Positions 15,758-24,676 of a stretch of DNA of 48,108 bases are shown here, one piece after another. The DNA is from SZUA-521 sp041738285 (GTDB taxonomy: Bacteria; Pseudomonadota; Gammaproteobacteria; Pseudomonadales; Azotimanducaceae): contig JBGSQB010000040.1 in NCBI GenBank assembly GCA_041738285.1, positions 1-48,108 on the forward strand. The letters are read 5' to 3'. A model generated the notes under the pieces. It worked only from the letters and a program-made list of their open reading frames with translations, did no database searches and was not told where the DNA came from. A program made the translations under genes and the position numbers. How positions within the stretch are numbered: position 1 is the first letter of the stretch; each line of letters starts with the position of its first letter.

Positions 15758-17158
15758 ATGATGCCTCGTCGCGATGATCATGTGAATCCGAGAGTGCCCA
15801 TACATCCCGCAGCGCAACAAAGCCCGGGTCCCGCGCCCGATGTGCGCGCAGGAATCACCGAGGCAGGTGCTTCTGCGACGTATGCATGGTGGGTCGTGGG
15901 GCTACTGCTGCTGGTCTCGCTGATCGGCTACCTCGATCGTCTGGTACTCAGCTTCCTCATCGATCCGATCAAGTCCGATCTCGGATTGTCCGATACCCAG
16001 ATGGGCGTGCTGAGCGGGATGGCGTTTGCATTGTTCTATGTGCTGATGGGCATTCCCATGGGGCGCTGGGTCGATGGCCGCAATCGGCGGAACTTGTTGG
16101 CGGCGTGCGTGGCGCTGTGGTCGCTGATGACGGCTGCCTGCGGTGCGGCGGTAGGCTTCATCACCCTGTTCATCGCGCGCGTCGGCGTAGGCGTCGGCGA
16201 GGCAGCGCTGAACCCAGCGGCCGTGTCGATGATCGGAGACCTGTTCCGACGTGACCAAGTGGCCAAGCCGCTCGGAATATTCTCGTTGGGTGTGTATCTG
16301 GGTGGCGGTATGGCACTGATGCTCGGCGGAGAAATCGTCGCCCGGATCTCGGGTTTTGGCAGCTTCGTCGTGCCCGTCATTGGCGAAGCGGCGCCTTGGC
16401 GTTTCGTGTTCGTGTTGGTTGGACTGCCGGGCATTGCAGCGGCATTGCTGTTGCTTGCCACGGTGCGGGAGCCGCGCGCGGGCCCCGTCGCAATCACCGC
16501 GGTGCCGACTTGGCACGACGTACTTGCCTTCGCGCGCAGTCAGCGGCGCACATTCGGTCCCATGTTCGTCGCGCTGGTGGCGTTCGGGTTCAACATCTAC
16601 AGCATGTTGGGCTGGTTTCCCGCGATGCTGATGCGCACATATGGCGTGGGTCCCGGGGACGTCGCCTGGGGGTACGGTAGTGTGTATCTCTGCGCGGGCG
16701 TCGCGGGCGGAGTGAGTGTCGGCTGGATCATCGAAGTGCTCGGCAGACGCCGGGTCGCTGCTGCCCCAGTCACGGTCTGCATGGTGAGCATGGTCATCAT
16801 GCTCGTGACCTCGACCGCGGCGCCGCTGATGCCGACTCTGGCGAGCTGTTTGGCGGTTACGGCCATCACGGTTTACGTGTGGGCGTTGACCACAGGCGCT
16901 GCCTACGCAGCGCTGGTGGTAGTGCTGCCAGAGCGAATGCGGGGAACTGGAATCGGGGCGTACATGGTCATCATGAATGTCACTGGCGGCGCCTTCGGAA
17001 CCGTGATCGTGGGCATGCTGTGCGACCACGTGTTCGGCGCGGCGGGACTGCGCTACGCGCTCGTCAGCATGGCGGTGGTGGCGGTACCCGTCGCGGTGGC
17101 CGCGTTTGCACGCACGCGCGCTCCGTTTCAGACGCTGGCGAGCGAAGCGCGGCGATGA
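15758..17158 (+). CDS. MFS transporter (Spinster-like)
   Basis: A major facilitator protein of about 466 residues with twelve hydrophobic segments. A hydrophilic N-terminus of about 40 residues is followed by the first helix (WWVVGLLLLVSLIGYLDRLV). The loop GRWVDGRNRRN carries the MFS signature between helices 2 and 3, and RVGVGVGEAALNPAAVSM marks helix 5. It lies in the inner membrane and probably imports the substrate of the flanking catabolic genes. The start is uncertain: ATG 15758 is used, without a clear ribosome site; ATG 15761 and GTG 15782 are in frame. The stop overlaps the ThuA-like gene (ATGA). Confidence 0.9.
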   Translation: MMPRRDDHVNPRVPIHPAAQQSPGPAPDVRAGITEAGASATYAWWVVGLLLLVSLIGYLDRLVLSFLIDPIKSDLGLSDTQMGVLSGMAFALFYVLMGIPMGRWVDGRNRRNLLAACVALWSLMTAACGAAVGFITLFIARVGVGVGEAALNPAAVSMIGDLFRRDQVAKPLGIFSLGVYLGGGMALMLGGEIVARISGFGSFVVPVIGEAAPWRFVFVLVGLPGIAAALLLLATVREPRAGPVAITAVPTWHDVLAFARSQRRTFGPMFVALVAFGFNIYSMLGWFPAMLMRTYGVGPGDVAWGYGSVYLCAGVAGGVSVGWIIEVLGRRRVAAAPVTVCMVSMVIMLVTSTAAPLMPTLASCLAVTAITVYVWALTTGAAYAALVVVLPERMRGTGIGAYMVIMNVTGGAFGTVIVGMLCDHVFGAAGLRYALVSMAVVAVPVAVAAFARTRAPFQTLASEARR

Positions 17159-17847
17159 AATCGCACGTGTTGCTCACGGGCGGAATCTACCATCAGTTCG
17201 AGCGGATCGCCGACGCCCTGACCGAGATCGTTGCACCGCTGGGCTTCACGACCATCACAACGACCGACCCTGATGCTGCGGCGCAGCGCCTGCGCGCTGG
17301 CGATGTCGCATTGCTCACCGTGCATGCATTGCGGTGGCGCATGCTGGACGACGAAAAGTACGTCCCGTTTCGAGCGCAGTTCGCTTATGAAGCATCGGAA
17401 TCGACCCGTGTCGCGATCAGTGATTACGTTCATCGGGGTGGCGGACTCCTCGCGCTGCACACCGCGTCCATCTGCTTCGACACATGGCCGCAGTGGGGCG
17501 ATTTGATCGGTGCCCGCTGGCGCTGGGGCAGGTCGTTTCATCCACCACCCCAGCCCGCCCAGGTCTCGGTCATAGCAAAGCATCCGATCGTTGATGGCGT
17601 CGACAACTTCGAGATTTTCGATGAGATCTATCACGACCTCGATCAATTCGCTGGGGCAACGCCGCTGCTGTCGAGCAACGGCCAACCGCAGCTGTTCGTG
17701 TCCCAGCACGGCCGCGGCCGCACGTGCTACGACAGTCTGGGTCACGATCAGGATGCGCTCCGGCAGCCAAATCACGCGCAGATCCTACGGCGGGCTGCCG
17801 CGTGGCTGACCGGCACGCCTGACACCATTGTGCGAACGGTCAGCTAG
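17155..17847 (+). CDS. ThuA-like domain protein
   Basis: A 230-residue protein with the ThuA (trehalose utilisation) fold, which resembles class I glutamine amidotransferases but lacks their nucleophile. Seen: LLTGGIYHQFE at the N-terminus, GGGLLALHTASICFDTW (the family's LHTA segment), then HPIVDGVDNFEIFDEIY and a C-terminal GRGRTCYDSLGHDQDAL. Such proteins are linked to sugar metabolism and are often found with glycosidases, which fits the rhamnosidase in the same island. ATG 17155 overlaps the MFS stop. Its biochemical role is unknown. Confidence 0.85.
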   Translation: MKSHVLLTGGIYHQFERIADALTEIVAPLGFTTITTTDPDAAAQRLRAGDVALLTVHALRWRMLDDEKYVPFRAQFAYEASESTRVAISDYVHRGGGLLALHTASICFDTWPQWGDLIGARWRWGRSFHPPPQPAQVSVIAKHPIVDGVDNFEIFDEIYHDLDQFAGATPLLSSNGQPQLFVSQHGRGRTCYDSLGHDQDALRQPNHAQILRRAAAWLTGTPDTIVRTVS

Positions 17848-17850
17848 TTT

Positions 17851-17872
17851 GGGGACGGTCGACTCATTCAGG
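17851..17872 (+). repeat. degenerate copy of the GGGGACAGT...ATTCAGG repeat arm
   Basis: GGGGACGGTCGACTCATTCA resembles the left arm of the inverted-repeat element at 43484-43564. It supplies the TGA stop of the convergent MFS gene at 17864. Only one arm is visible here. Confidence 0.35.
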
Positions 17873-19057
17873 TTTCGGCCGCAATGCGGTCAATGCCACC
17901 AGTCCAATGACGGCGAGGGCGAACGATGTCATGAGCGCCGCGGTCAGGCCGTCGCGCTGGGGCAGATCGGCTGCGGCGAATGCCAGCAGTGCGAGGGTCA
18001 GCGCGAAGCCGAGGCGACCGGCACTGCTTTGCAGCGACAGATAGGTAGCGCGTTGGCCGCGGCCGATACGCGGCGTGATGTCGGTGACGACCAGTATGCC
18101 ACCGATTGCAGCATGTACGCCGCGCAGTGCGAGCAGCGGTAGCACCACGGGATGGATGACGAACGCCATCACACCGATCAGTGCGACCTGCGCCGCGGTG
18201 AGTCCGATGAGTGTCGACTGCAGTCCGAACCGTTGCCGGATATCGATGCTGTAAGCCGCGGCGATGGCGCCGATCCAGGCGATGGCGGCGATGAGTATGC
18301 CGCTCAGCCACGGCGTGTGTGTGAGATCAGCCCGGTCCTCGCCGAGCGCCGCCGCCAGATACGGTTGGGAAAACTCGTAGGGGATATGCACCAGGATCGT
18401 CTGCAGCACTGCGTAGCCGAACAGCCAGGCCACGATCGGTGTGCGTAGGTGTTCAGCACAGATTGCAAGGTGACGCAGGATGGCAGGCGGCCGTGGCTGA
18501 TGTTCGGACGTGAAGGAGAAGGCAATCACCGCGACCACCGCAGCGATCGCGACCGCCACGTAGTAGGCGTAGATGAGACCGAACACAGCCAGCACGCCGC
18601 CGCCAAGCGCGCCCGAACCGCGGGCGAACATCATGTTCCGGTTCAACTTCGCCTGACGCGCGTCGAACTGCGCAGCGCGGTCTGCGGACTCCAGCGTATC
18701 GAGGTGAAACGCGGCATCGGTGCCGGAGTAGCAGGCATAGGATGCCGCCCACAGCGCCTGGGCGAGGGCATACACCGCGAATCCCGGTTCCGCGAACGCA
18801 AACAACGCGAACGATGCGAGACTGGCCAACGCCGACAGCCGCAGGGTCGGCACACGTCCCCAGCGATCGGATAGATAGCCGCTCGGCACTTCGAGCAGAA
18901 CGACAGTGACGTAGTACACCGCTTCGAGCAGCAGCACATCGCTGATGGTCAACGCGCTGTTGAAGAACAAAAACCACAACGCCAGCCAGAAGTGGCAGTT
19001 GTAGAGCGGAACGAACCACGCGAACAGTCGCAGATTGTGCGCTGCAATCGTTGTCAC
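17864..19057 (-). CDS. MFS transporter
   Basis: An inner-membrane major facilitator of 397 residues with about twelve helices. LLEVPSGYLSDRWGRVPTL is the helix 2-3 signature loop and a pseudo-repeat follows in the C-terminal half. GTG 19057 overlaps the stop of mnmH (GTGA at 19057-19054), so it is the last gene of a three-gene unit with a lipoprotein and mnmH. Coupling with a tRNA selenation enzyme makes a role in selenium or sulfur compound traffic conceivable, but nothing in the protein shows it. General drug or metabolite efflux is as likely. Confidence 0.88.
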   Translation of the reverse strand: MTTIAAHNLRLFAWFVPLYNCHFWLALWFLFFNSALTISDVLLLEAVYYVTVVLLEVPSGYLSDRWGRVPTLRLSALASLASFALFAFAEPGFAVYALAQALWAASYACYSGTDAAFHLDTLESADRAAQFDARQAKLNRNMMFARGSGALGGGVLAVFGLIYAYYVAVAIAAVVAVIAFSFTSEHQPRPPAILRHLAICAEHLRTPIVAWLFGYAVLQTILVHIPYEFSQPYLAAALGEDRADLTHTPWLSGILIAAIAWIGAIAAAYSIDIRQRFGLQSTLIGLTAAQVALIGVMAFVIHPVVLPLLALRGVHAAIGGILVVTDITPRIGRGQRATYLSLQSSAGRLGFALTLALLAFAAADLPQRDGLTAALMTSFALAVIGLVALTALRPKPE

Positions 19058-20112
19058 TTGGCAAGCAGTCGGTCGATCTGCGGACGCAGTTCCTCGGCGC
19101 TACCCCGGGCGACGATTCGCGAATTCTTCGCCTGTAGTTGATGGTCGTACATCGGATCGTAGTACCAATGCAGTAGTTGATCGATCCATTCCGCGTGCGC
19201 CTCTAGGTCATTGTCAGCGAACGCCGCTTCGATCATCGCCCGCATGGTGGTGTGGCGGTCGCCACCGAGGCGCTTGCGGATGCGATCGGTCGCACCGAGA
19301 AGTTCGTTGGCGAGCACTTGTTTGCCAACGCCGCTTGCAAGGGGCGCCGCCACATATTCAACGGCGATGTGCCGCGCGCGCACTTCGCGAGGCACCTCGA
19401 TCACGACGAGTGGCGCCTGTTGCATCGCTCTATGCAGTGACTCGGGCAGCGCAATGCGGCCGATAGTCCGGCCTTCGTCTTCGAGCAGCAGTCGCGGCTG
19501 TGTTTCACGACGCAACAGTTCGACTGCCAGTGCGTTTTCGAATCCGATGGGGGGTGGCTGGGTCTCGAGTGAGCCACCGAATGCGGAACCGCGGTGATTG
19601 GCCAACCCTTCGAGGTCGACGGCGGCGTCCAGATTTTGTAGCAAAGCAGTCTTGCCCGAGCCGGTGCGACCGCCGAGTACGAGCAGCGGCCGAGTGGACG
19701 CGCGCTCGATGGCGGCGAGACACGCTGCGCGCAGCGCCTTGAATCCACCGGCAACGCGCGGCAGATGACATCCCGCTTCAGCGAGCCATGATTGCACGGT
19801 TTGCGATCGCAGGCCGCCGCGCCAGCAGTACAGCGCGGTGTTTGAGTGCGCGCGAACGAACGAGAGCCAGCCCTCGATGCGCTCGGCGCGGCGCGACCCC
19901 GAGACCAGTTGTTCACCAAGTTCGATCGCGGCCGCTTGTCCCAGCGACTTGTAGCATTTGCCAACGGCATCGCGTTCGGTATCGGACAAGAGCGGCAGAT
20001 TGACGGCGGACGGAAGAGCGCCGCGTTCGAATTCCACCGGCGCACGCAAGTCGATCAGCGGACGCGCTTCGCGCAATGCAGCGGCGTGATCAGTCAGCAA
20101 CTCGGCAGCCAT
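19054..20112 (-). CDS. mnmH: tRNA 2-selenouridine synthase
   Basis: The 352-residue protein (SelU/YbbB) has an N-terminal rhodanese domain with active-site Cys96 in YCWRGGLRS. A P-loop ATP/GTP-binding region follows (GGRTGSGKT, about 146-154), with FGGSLETQPPPI and a C-terminal helical part. It replaces the sulfur of 2-thiouridine at the tRNA wobble position with selenium from selenophosphate. Its presence indicates that the organism makes selenophosphate (SelD). ATG 20112 overlaps the stop of the upstream lipoprotein gene (TGATG). The downstream MFS start overlaps its stop. This matters for the candidate selenoprotein at 33503-34585. Confidence 0.95.
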   Translation of the reverse strand: MAAELLTDHAAALREARPLIDLRAPVEFERGALPSAVNLPLLSDTERDAVGKCYKSLGQAAAIELGEQLVSGSRRAERIEGWLSFVRAHSNTALYCWRGGLRSQTVQSWLAEAGCHLPRVAGGFKALRAACLAAIERASTRPLLVLGGRTGSGKTALLQNLDAAVDLEGLANHRGSAFGGSLETQPPPIGFENALAVELLRRETQPRLLLEDEGRTIGRIALPESLHRAMQQAPLVVIEVPREVRARHIAVEYVAAPLASGVGKQVLANELLGATDRIRKRLGGDRHTTMRAMIEAAFADNDLEAHAEWIDQLLHWYYDPMYDHQLQAKNSRIVARGSAEELRPQIDRLLAK

Positions 20113-21758
20113 CACGGCACTGGATCGATGATCACCTTGCCTTGCTCGAAGTGCTGCAGATGTTCACGCAGCACATCGACGACATCGTCCTGCTTCTGCG
20201 AGACCGCAGCGTCGATGGCTTCGCCCTGCAATGTGCGGGCGCGATCGAAATCACCGTTGGCGGCATGCGCGGCGGCCCAGGTGTCGAGGTAGGCCGGGTT
20301 CTGTCGCGCGTCCGAGTCACTACCCATGATGCGATCCATGATCTCGAGTGCGTACCGTGGCCGTCGCAGCTTGTCGAAGTGGCTGACAGTCAGAGTCCAC
20401 GCAACTTCGTTGACGATGTTGGCATCCTCCGGCGACGTTTTGACCGCCGACTTGAACCAGTTGAGCGATCGGCGAAAGCTCTGCGAAAGGCCAATGCCAC
20501 GCGCGCTGAGATTGCCGAGCAGGATCATGGCTTCCGGGTCGTTCGCTTTGGCTTCTTCGGCAAGCCAGGTGATGGCCTGGGGATCGAAGGGTCGTGACTC
20601 GGCGCGGCTGAGGTTGAAACGGGCATAGGAAAGACGCGCCCGCGAGTCACCCGCCAACGCGCCTTTGCGGAACTGTTCTGCGGCGAGTTCGTCGTTCTGT
20701 TCGACATGTGTGCCCTCTGAATAGAAGTGCCCGAGCCAGAGCACCGCGTCGCTGTTGCCAAGGTCTGCGGACTGCTTGAGCAGGGCGACGCCCGATTCAA
20801 TATTGTCGTCGCCATAGCGGCCATCGAGATAGAGCGTCGATAGGGCGAACATCGCCTCGTCGGATCCGAGTGCGATGGCAAACAGATACTGTTCGAGCGC
20901 GAACTGCATCAGCGTCTCGGCGTCATCATCTGACGCCTCACGTGCCTGAATCTGATAGACGCGCGCCAGCATCAGGTTGGCGATTACATTCTCTGAACGC
21001 GTTGCGGCGCGCAGCCAGTTGACGGCGTCCGGGAAACGTCGTTGCGCCATCAGGTAGGCGCCGATTGCCGTTTGCGCCGCGGAATCATCGCGATGCGCAA
21101 GCGACCCGATGAGCGTCCCCGGACTGAGGGCAGCCTCGTCGTCGCCGGCGAGTGCCCGTTCGACGGCGCCGTAGGCCAGCGACAGATCGAAGTAGGTCGT
21201 GGTCAACGCCTTGCCGGACTCGCGACCCGCAACGATGAGCAGAAACTGAACGTCGTCGGTGCTGTGGTACATCGAGCCCGCAGGCGCAATGTCGCGACTG
21301 CGCAGGTAGGCGATGGCATCTGAAGTCGAGACCACCGGATAGGGAGCGCTGCGTGTGCCGTCGCCGCTTTGCTCGATGCTGGCCCGAATTCGATCGACCC
21401 AGCGTTGGTGGACCGCGCTCGACTCGGTTTCTCCGAGATGCTCATAGAAGTGCGCCAGCGCGAGGTGGCCTGCGAGACTGCCGAAGTAGACATCCAGAAT
21501 GGCGCTGCCGGTTGCGCCGAGGCGCAGCGGCTCATCGATCATCTGTTGCAGGGCCTGCTGCTCCAGCGGGGCGAGCTTTTCCATCCGCTCGTTGAAGTCG
21601 GGACTGGCCAGGAACGCCTCGAGCAACTGCCCGGGCGCCACATCGCCGCCCGCGTCCGCGGTTTGGGCGAGGGTCGCATAGTCCTGAATCGGGGTGGCGG
21701 TTTGGCAGCCGACCAGCGCGCACAGCGCGAGGCCGAGGGCCAGGTGATTGATGCGCAA
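20112..21758 (-). CDS. Sel1/TPR-repeat lipoprotein
   Basis: A 548-residue lipoprotein with lipobox LVGC (Cys18) after a hydrophobic signal. From about residue 230 to the C-terminus it is built of TPR/Sel1-like helical repeats, for example AMFALSTLYLDGRYGDD, AVLWLGHFYSEGTHVEQ and AMILLGNLSARGIGLS. It probably sits at the envelope and binds partner proteins. The start is TTG 21758, preceded by AAAGGAG eleven bases upstream; no ATG is near. It is the first gene of the unit with mnmH and an MFS transporter. The 237-bp region upstream, up to msrA, holds no gene. Confidence 0.85.
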   Translation of the reverse strand: MRINHLALGLALCALVGCQTATPIQDYATLAQTADAGGDVAPGQLLEAFLASPDFNERMEKLAPLEQQALQQMIDEPLRLGATGSAILDVYFGSLAGHLALAHFYEHLGETESSAVHQRWVDRIRASIEQSGDGTRSAPYPVVSTSDAIAYLRSRDIAPAGSMYHSTDDVQFLLIVAGRESGKALTTTYFDLSLAYGAVERALAGDDEAALSPGTLIGSLAHRDDSAAQTAIGAYLMAQRRFPDAVNWLRAATRSENVIANLMLARVYQIQAREASDDDAETLMQFALEQYLFAIALGSDEAMFALSTLYLDGRYGDDNIESGVALLKQSADLGNSDAVLWLGHFYSEGTHVEQNDELAAEQFRKGALAGDSRARLSYARFNLSRAESRPFDPQAITWLAEEAKANDPEAMILLGNLSARGIGLSQSFRRSLNWFKSAVKTSPEDANIVNEVAWTLTVSHFDKLRRPRYALEIMDRIMGSDSDARQNPAYLDTWAAAHAANGDFDRARTLQGEAIDAAVSQKQDDVVDVLREHLQHFEQGKVIIDPVP

Positions 21759-21995
21759 GCTCGCTCGTACTCCTTTGCAGCAGCGGCGAGTCTATCCGAA
21801 ATCCTCCGGCACCCGGGTGAGGGCTTGTTTGGACTTGTGAATCAATGAGTTGCACTAGCCTGCAGGTCTCACGGATTTGCGTGTCCCGCGCGTCCGCAGC
21901 AGAGAATCGGTGAGATATGCAGGCGAGTCGACTGCCGGGTGGCGACCCGCAGCCGCCATCGCGATAGACTGCCGCCAATTCACGGAGGACGTCAC

Positions 21996-22643
21996 ATGGC
22001 GCTCAATCGCAAACTCGAATTGCCGCGGGCCGACCAGGCGCTGCAGGGCCGAAGCAGTCAGATACCGGTGCCGGCCGCCCATTTCGTCAACGGCGCGCCG
22101 CTCAAGCCCCCATTTCCGGCGCGGATGCAGCAAGCGGTATTCGGCCTCGGCTGTTTCTGGGGCGCGGAGCGACGCTTCTGGCAGACGCCCGGCGTATTCA
22201 CCACTGCGGTCGGCTATGCCGGTGGTGTGACGCCGAACCCGACCTACGAGGAAGTGTGTTCGGGCCGCACGGGTCACACCGAGGTGGTGCTGGTGGTGTT
22301 TGACCCGACCCAGACGAGTTTCGAGGCGTTGCTGACTGTGTTCTGGGAGTCGCACGATCCGACTCAAGGCATGCGCCAGGGCAACGACGTCGGCACGCAA
22401 TACCGATCGGCCATCTATACGTTCGACGATGCGCAGGCGGCAGCGGCGCGCCGCACTCAGATCGCCTTTGAGGAGGCGCTGCGCGCCGCGGGCTACGGTG
22501 CAATTACGACCGAGATCGCACCTGCACCGACGTTCTACTACGCCGAGCACTATCACCAGCAGTACCTGGCCAAAGTACCGAACGGCTACTGCGGTTTGGG
22601 CGGAACGGGCGTGTGTGTGCCGGAGGTCGTCGCGACTAGATGA
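21996..22643 (+). CDS. msrA: peptide methionine-S-sulfoxide reductase
   Basis: The 215-residue protein has the MsrA signature GLGCFWGAERRFW with catalytic Cys53, followed by GYAGGVTPNPTYEEVCSGRTGHTEVV, FWESHDPTQGMRQGNDVGTQYRS and the C-terminal YCGLGGTGVCV carrying candidate resolving cysteines. It reduces methionine-S-sulfoxide in proteins with thioredoxin. The active site is ordinary Cys, not selenocysteine. The longer frame upstream is not used because GGAGG stands just before ATG 21996. Its 3' end overlaps the convergent small gene at 22636 by 8 bases. Confidence 0.96.
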   Translation: MALNRKLELPRADQALQGRSSQIPVPAAHFVNGAPLKPPFPARMQQAVFGLGCFWGAERRFWQTPGVFTTAVGYAGGVTPNPTYEEVCSGRTGHTEVVLVVFDPTQTSFEALLTVFWESHDPTQGMRQGNDVGTQYRSAIYTFDDAQAAAARRTQIAFEEALRAAGYGAITTEIAPAPTFYYAEHYHQQYLAKVPNGYCGLGGTGVCVPEVVATR

Positions 22644-22821
22644 GTTGCGTCTTGGTCTTGCTGCATCGTTGACAGCGGTACAGCGTCACCAGGCGCCCCT
22701 GCTTGACGTCGAATTGCTTGCGCGACTCGATCACCCACTGATGAAAGCCGCGGCCGCACAGCGTGCGGCCCTTGGCCTTTTCCTTCAGGGAGGGCCGCGC
22801 GAACTTGATGACATCGCCCAT
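22636..22821 (-). CDS. small zinc-ribbon-like protein
   Basis: A 61-residue basic protein beginning MGDVIKFARPSLKEKAKG. It holds Cys22, His27, and Cys50-x2-Cys53 (YRCQRCSKTKT), which could bind one zinc. Short proteins with this same start are, as I recall, widespread in gammaproteobacteria but uncharacterised. ATG 22821 is chosen over the upstream frame extension because the conserved start begins here. The stop lies inside the end of msrA (convergent overlap of 8 bases). Function is unknown; a nucleic-acid or ribosome partner is a guess. Confidence 0.75.
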   Translation of the reverse strand: MGDVIKFARPSLKEKAKGRTLCGRGFHQWVIESRKQFDVKQGRLVTLYRCQRCSKTKTQLI

Positions 22822-22901
22822 CCTGTCAGTTTGGGCCGGTCCGCACGGTTGGTACAAGCGCAAACCAGCGTTTAAGATGCCCGCCTTTTGCGGAGGTTCC
22901 G

Positions 22902-23276
22902 GTGGACCTGGCGGACGCCCGCTACTTCAATCTCGCAACATTTCGCCGTTCGGGCGTCGCCGTGGAGACGCCGGTGTGGTTCGCCGAGCATGGCGGACGT
23001 CACTATGTGTTCAGTGAAGCGCGGGCCGGCAAGGTGAAGCGCATTCGCGCCAACGCTCGGGTGCGCGTTGCGGCCTGCGATGTACGCGGCAACATACTCG
23101 GTCCTTGGCACGAAGGAAGCGCTCGGCTGCTCGACGACGCCGCCGAGATTGCGACTGCGTATCGAGCGTTGCGAAAACGCTACGGCTGGCAAATGGCACT
23201 GACGGATCTCGCATCGAAGCTGACGGGACGGTACGACAAGCGCGCACTCATCGCGGTGGAACTCGATCCATCGTGA
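22902..23276 (+). CDS. PPOX-class (split-barrel flavin/F420-like) protein
   Basis: A 124-residue split beta-barrel protein of the pyridoxamine-phosphate-oxidase-like group. RYFNLATFRRSGVAVETPVWF and HYVFSEARAGKVKRIRANARVRVAACD match the conserved strand-turn-strand region of PPOX proteins annotated as F420- or FMN-binding. GTG 22902 follows GGAGG by five bases. The last codon overlaps the Hsp70-like gene start (GTGA at 23273-23276), so both are probably made together. The substrate is unknown; a reductase or cofactor-binding role is inferred from fold. Confidence 0.82.
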   Translation: MDLADARYFNLATFRRSGVAVETPVWFAEHGGRHYVFSEARAGKVKRIRANARVRVAACDVRGNILGPWHEGSARLLDDAAEIATAYRALRKRYGWQMALTDLASKLTGRYDKRALIAVELDPS

Positions 23277-24676
23277 CGGGTAGGCGTCTCGGCATCGGTA
23301 TCGACTTCGGCACGACCAACTCCGTCGCCGCCGTCTACGACGGCGTCAAAGTCACGCTCGTGCCGCTGGAAGGCACCGACCCGGTGATGCCGTCCGCCAC
23401 CTACATCGATGCCGAACTGCAGACGGAGACCGGCCAGGCGGCGATCAATCGCTACATCGCCGACAACACGGGCCGCACGGTGGAACTGGTGCCCGAGGTG
23501 ATCGGTGCTGCGACCATGCTGGTCGGCGACACGGATCCCGAGCATCGCAACCCAGTCGAGACGATCACGCAAAAGGTGTACGGCAAGGCATTCAAAGATA
23601 GCGGCCTGCAGGGCCGATTGTTTCGAGGCACCAAACGACTCCTCGGTGACCCCAACGTGCGCCGCCTCATGGTGTTCGATCATCCGTTTCGATTGGTTGC
23701 GCTCATCACGCCGATTCTGCTGCGCATTCGCAAGGCGATCGAAGCGATTGGCGCCGACCCTGTCCACGCTTGCGTTGGTCATCCGGTCACGTTCGAAGGA
23801 CGGGATCAGCACCGCAATCAACTGGCGCTGGCTCGGCTCGGCGAAGCGTACGGACACGCTGGCATCAAGAGTCATGCGTTCTATCCCGAGCCCGTCGCTG
23901 CCACGGTCAGCTTCCTCGAAACCAACAAAGGGGAGGAGGGTCGCCGTGTGCTGACGGTGGATTTTGGAGGGGGCACACTCGACTTCTGCGTTCTGCGCCG
24001 CAAGGCGAGCGGGTTCGATGTGATCGCGACCCATGGCGTTGCGCTCGGCGGAGATCACATCGACCAGCGACTGTTTCGGGAGTTGTTGTTCCCGCTGTTT
24101 GGCAAGGGCGAACTGTGGCGCCGCCGCGGTGTCGACAAAGAGGAGATCGAAACACGCTTCCCCTTCGAGGATTACGAGGATCTGATGCTCAACTGGGCGG
24201 TCTCGTACACGCTCAATCAGAACAAGTACACGACGCCGGTGATGGATTGCATCGAGCAGGGTGGGCCTGCGGTGTACAAGTTCCGGCGCCTGCGCGAGTT
24301 CATCAAACACAATCTGAGCTATTTCGTCTTCCAGTGCATCAAGGACCTCAAGGCCGCGCTCTCCGATGCCGACGAAGCGCTGTTGGACATTCCTGAAATC
24401 GATGTGGAGGTCACCGTCACCCGCGCGCAGTTCGAATCGATTATTGCCGATCAGCTGCAGCAATTCAGTGAAGGTGTGGACGCGACGCTCGCAGCGGCAT
24501 CGCTTGCGCCCTCACAAATCGACGTGGTGTTGCGCACCGGGGGTTCGTCGCTGATTCCGGCAGTCAAAGCCATTCTCGATGAACGCTTTCCTGGCCGGGT
24601 GGTGGAGCACGACCCGTTCACGTCCGTGGCGGCAGGGCTCGCCATTGCCGACTATGCGGGTTACTCGTTCCCCTGA
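23273..24676 (+). CDS. Hsp70-family ATPase lacking the substrate-binding domain (YegD-like)
   Basis: A 467-residue protein of the actin/Hsp70 ATPase fold. Phosphate-1 loop GIDFGTTNSVAAVYDG lies near residues 7-22, phosphate-2 VDFGGGTLDFCVLRR in the middle, and the adenosine motif RTGGSSLIPAV near 423. The C-terminus ends there, so the peptide-binding and lid domains of DnaK are absent, as in YegD. GTG 23273 overlaps the PPOX gene stop. It may act as a specialised chaperone-like ATPase; a partner is not evident. The 3' end overlaps the convergent Nudix gene by 16 bases. Confidence 0.9.
   Translation: MTGRRLGIGIDFGTTNSVAAVYDGVKVTLVPLEGTDPVMPSATYIDAELQTETGQAAINRYIADNTGRTVELVPEVIGAATMLVGDTDPEHRNPVETITQKVYGKAFKDSGLQGRLFRGTKRLLGDPNVRRLMVFDHPFRLVALITPILLRIRKAIEAIGADPVHACVGHPVTFEGRDQHRNQLALARLGEAYGHAGIKSHAFYPEPVAATVSFLETNKGEEGRRVLTVDFGGGTLDFCVLRRKASGFDVIATHGVALGGDHIDQRLFRELLFPLFGKGELWRRRGVDKEEIETRFPFEDYEDLMLNWAVSYTLNQNKYTTPVMDCIEQGGPAVYKFRRLREFIKHNLSYFVFQCIKDLKAALSDADEALLDIPEIDVEVTVTRAQFESIIADQLQQFSEGVDATLAAASLAPSQIDVVLRTGGSSLIPAVKAILDERFPGRVVEHDPFTSVAAGLAIADYAGYSFP

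Noticed and set aside
21996..22643. MsrA as a second selenoprotein
   Set aside because: The catalytic position is an ordinary Cys codon in GCFWG; there is no in-frame TGA.
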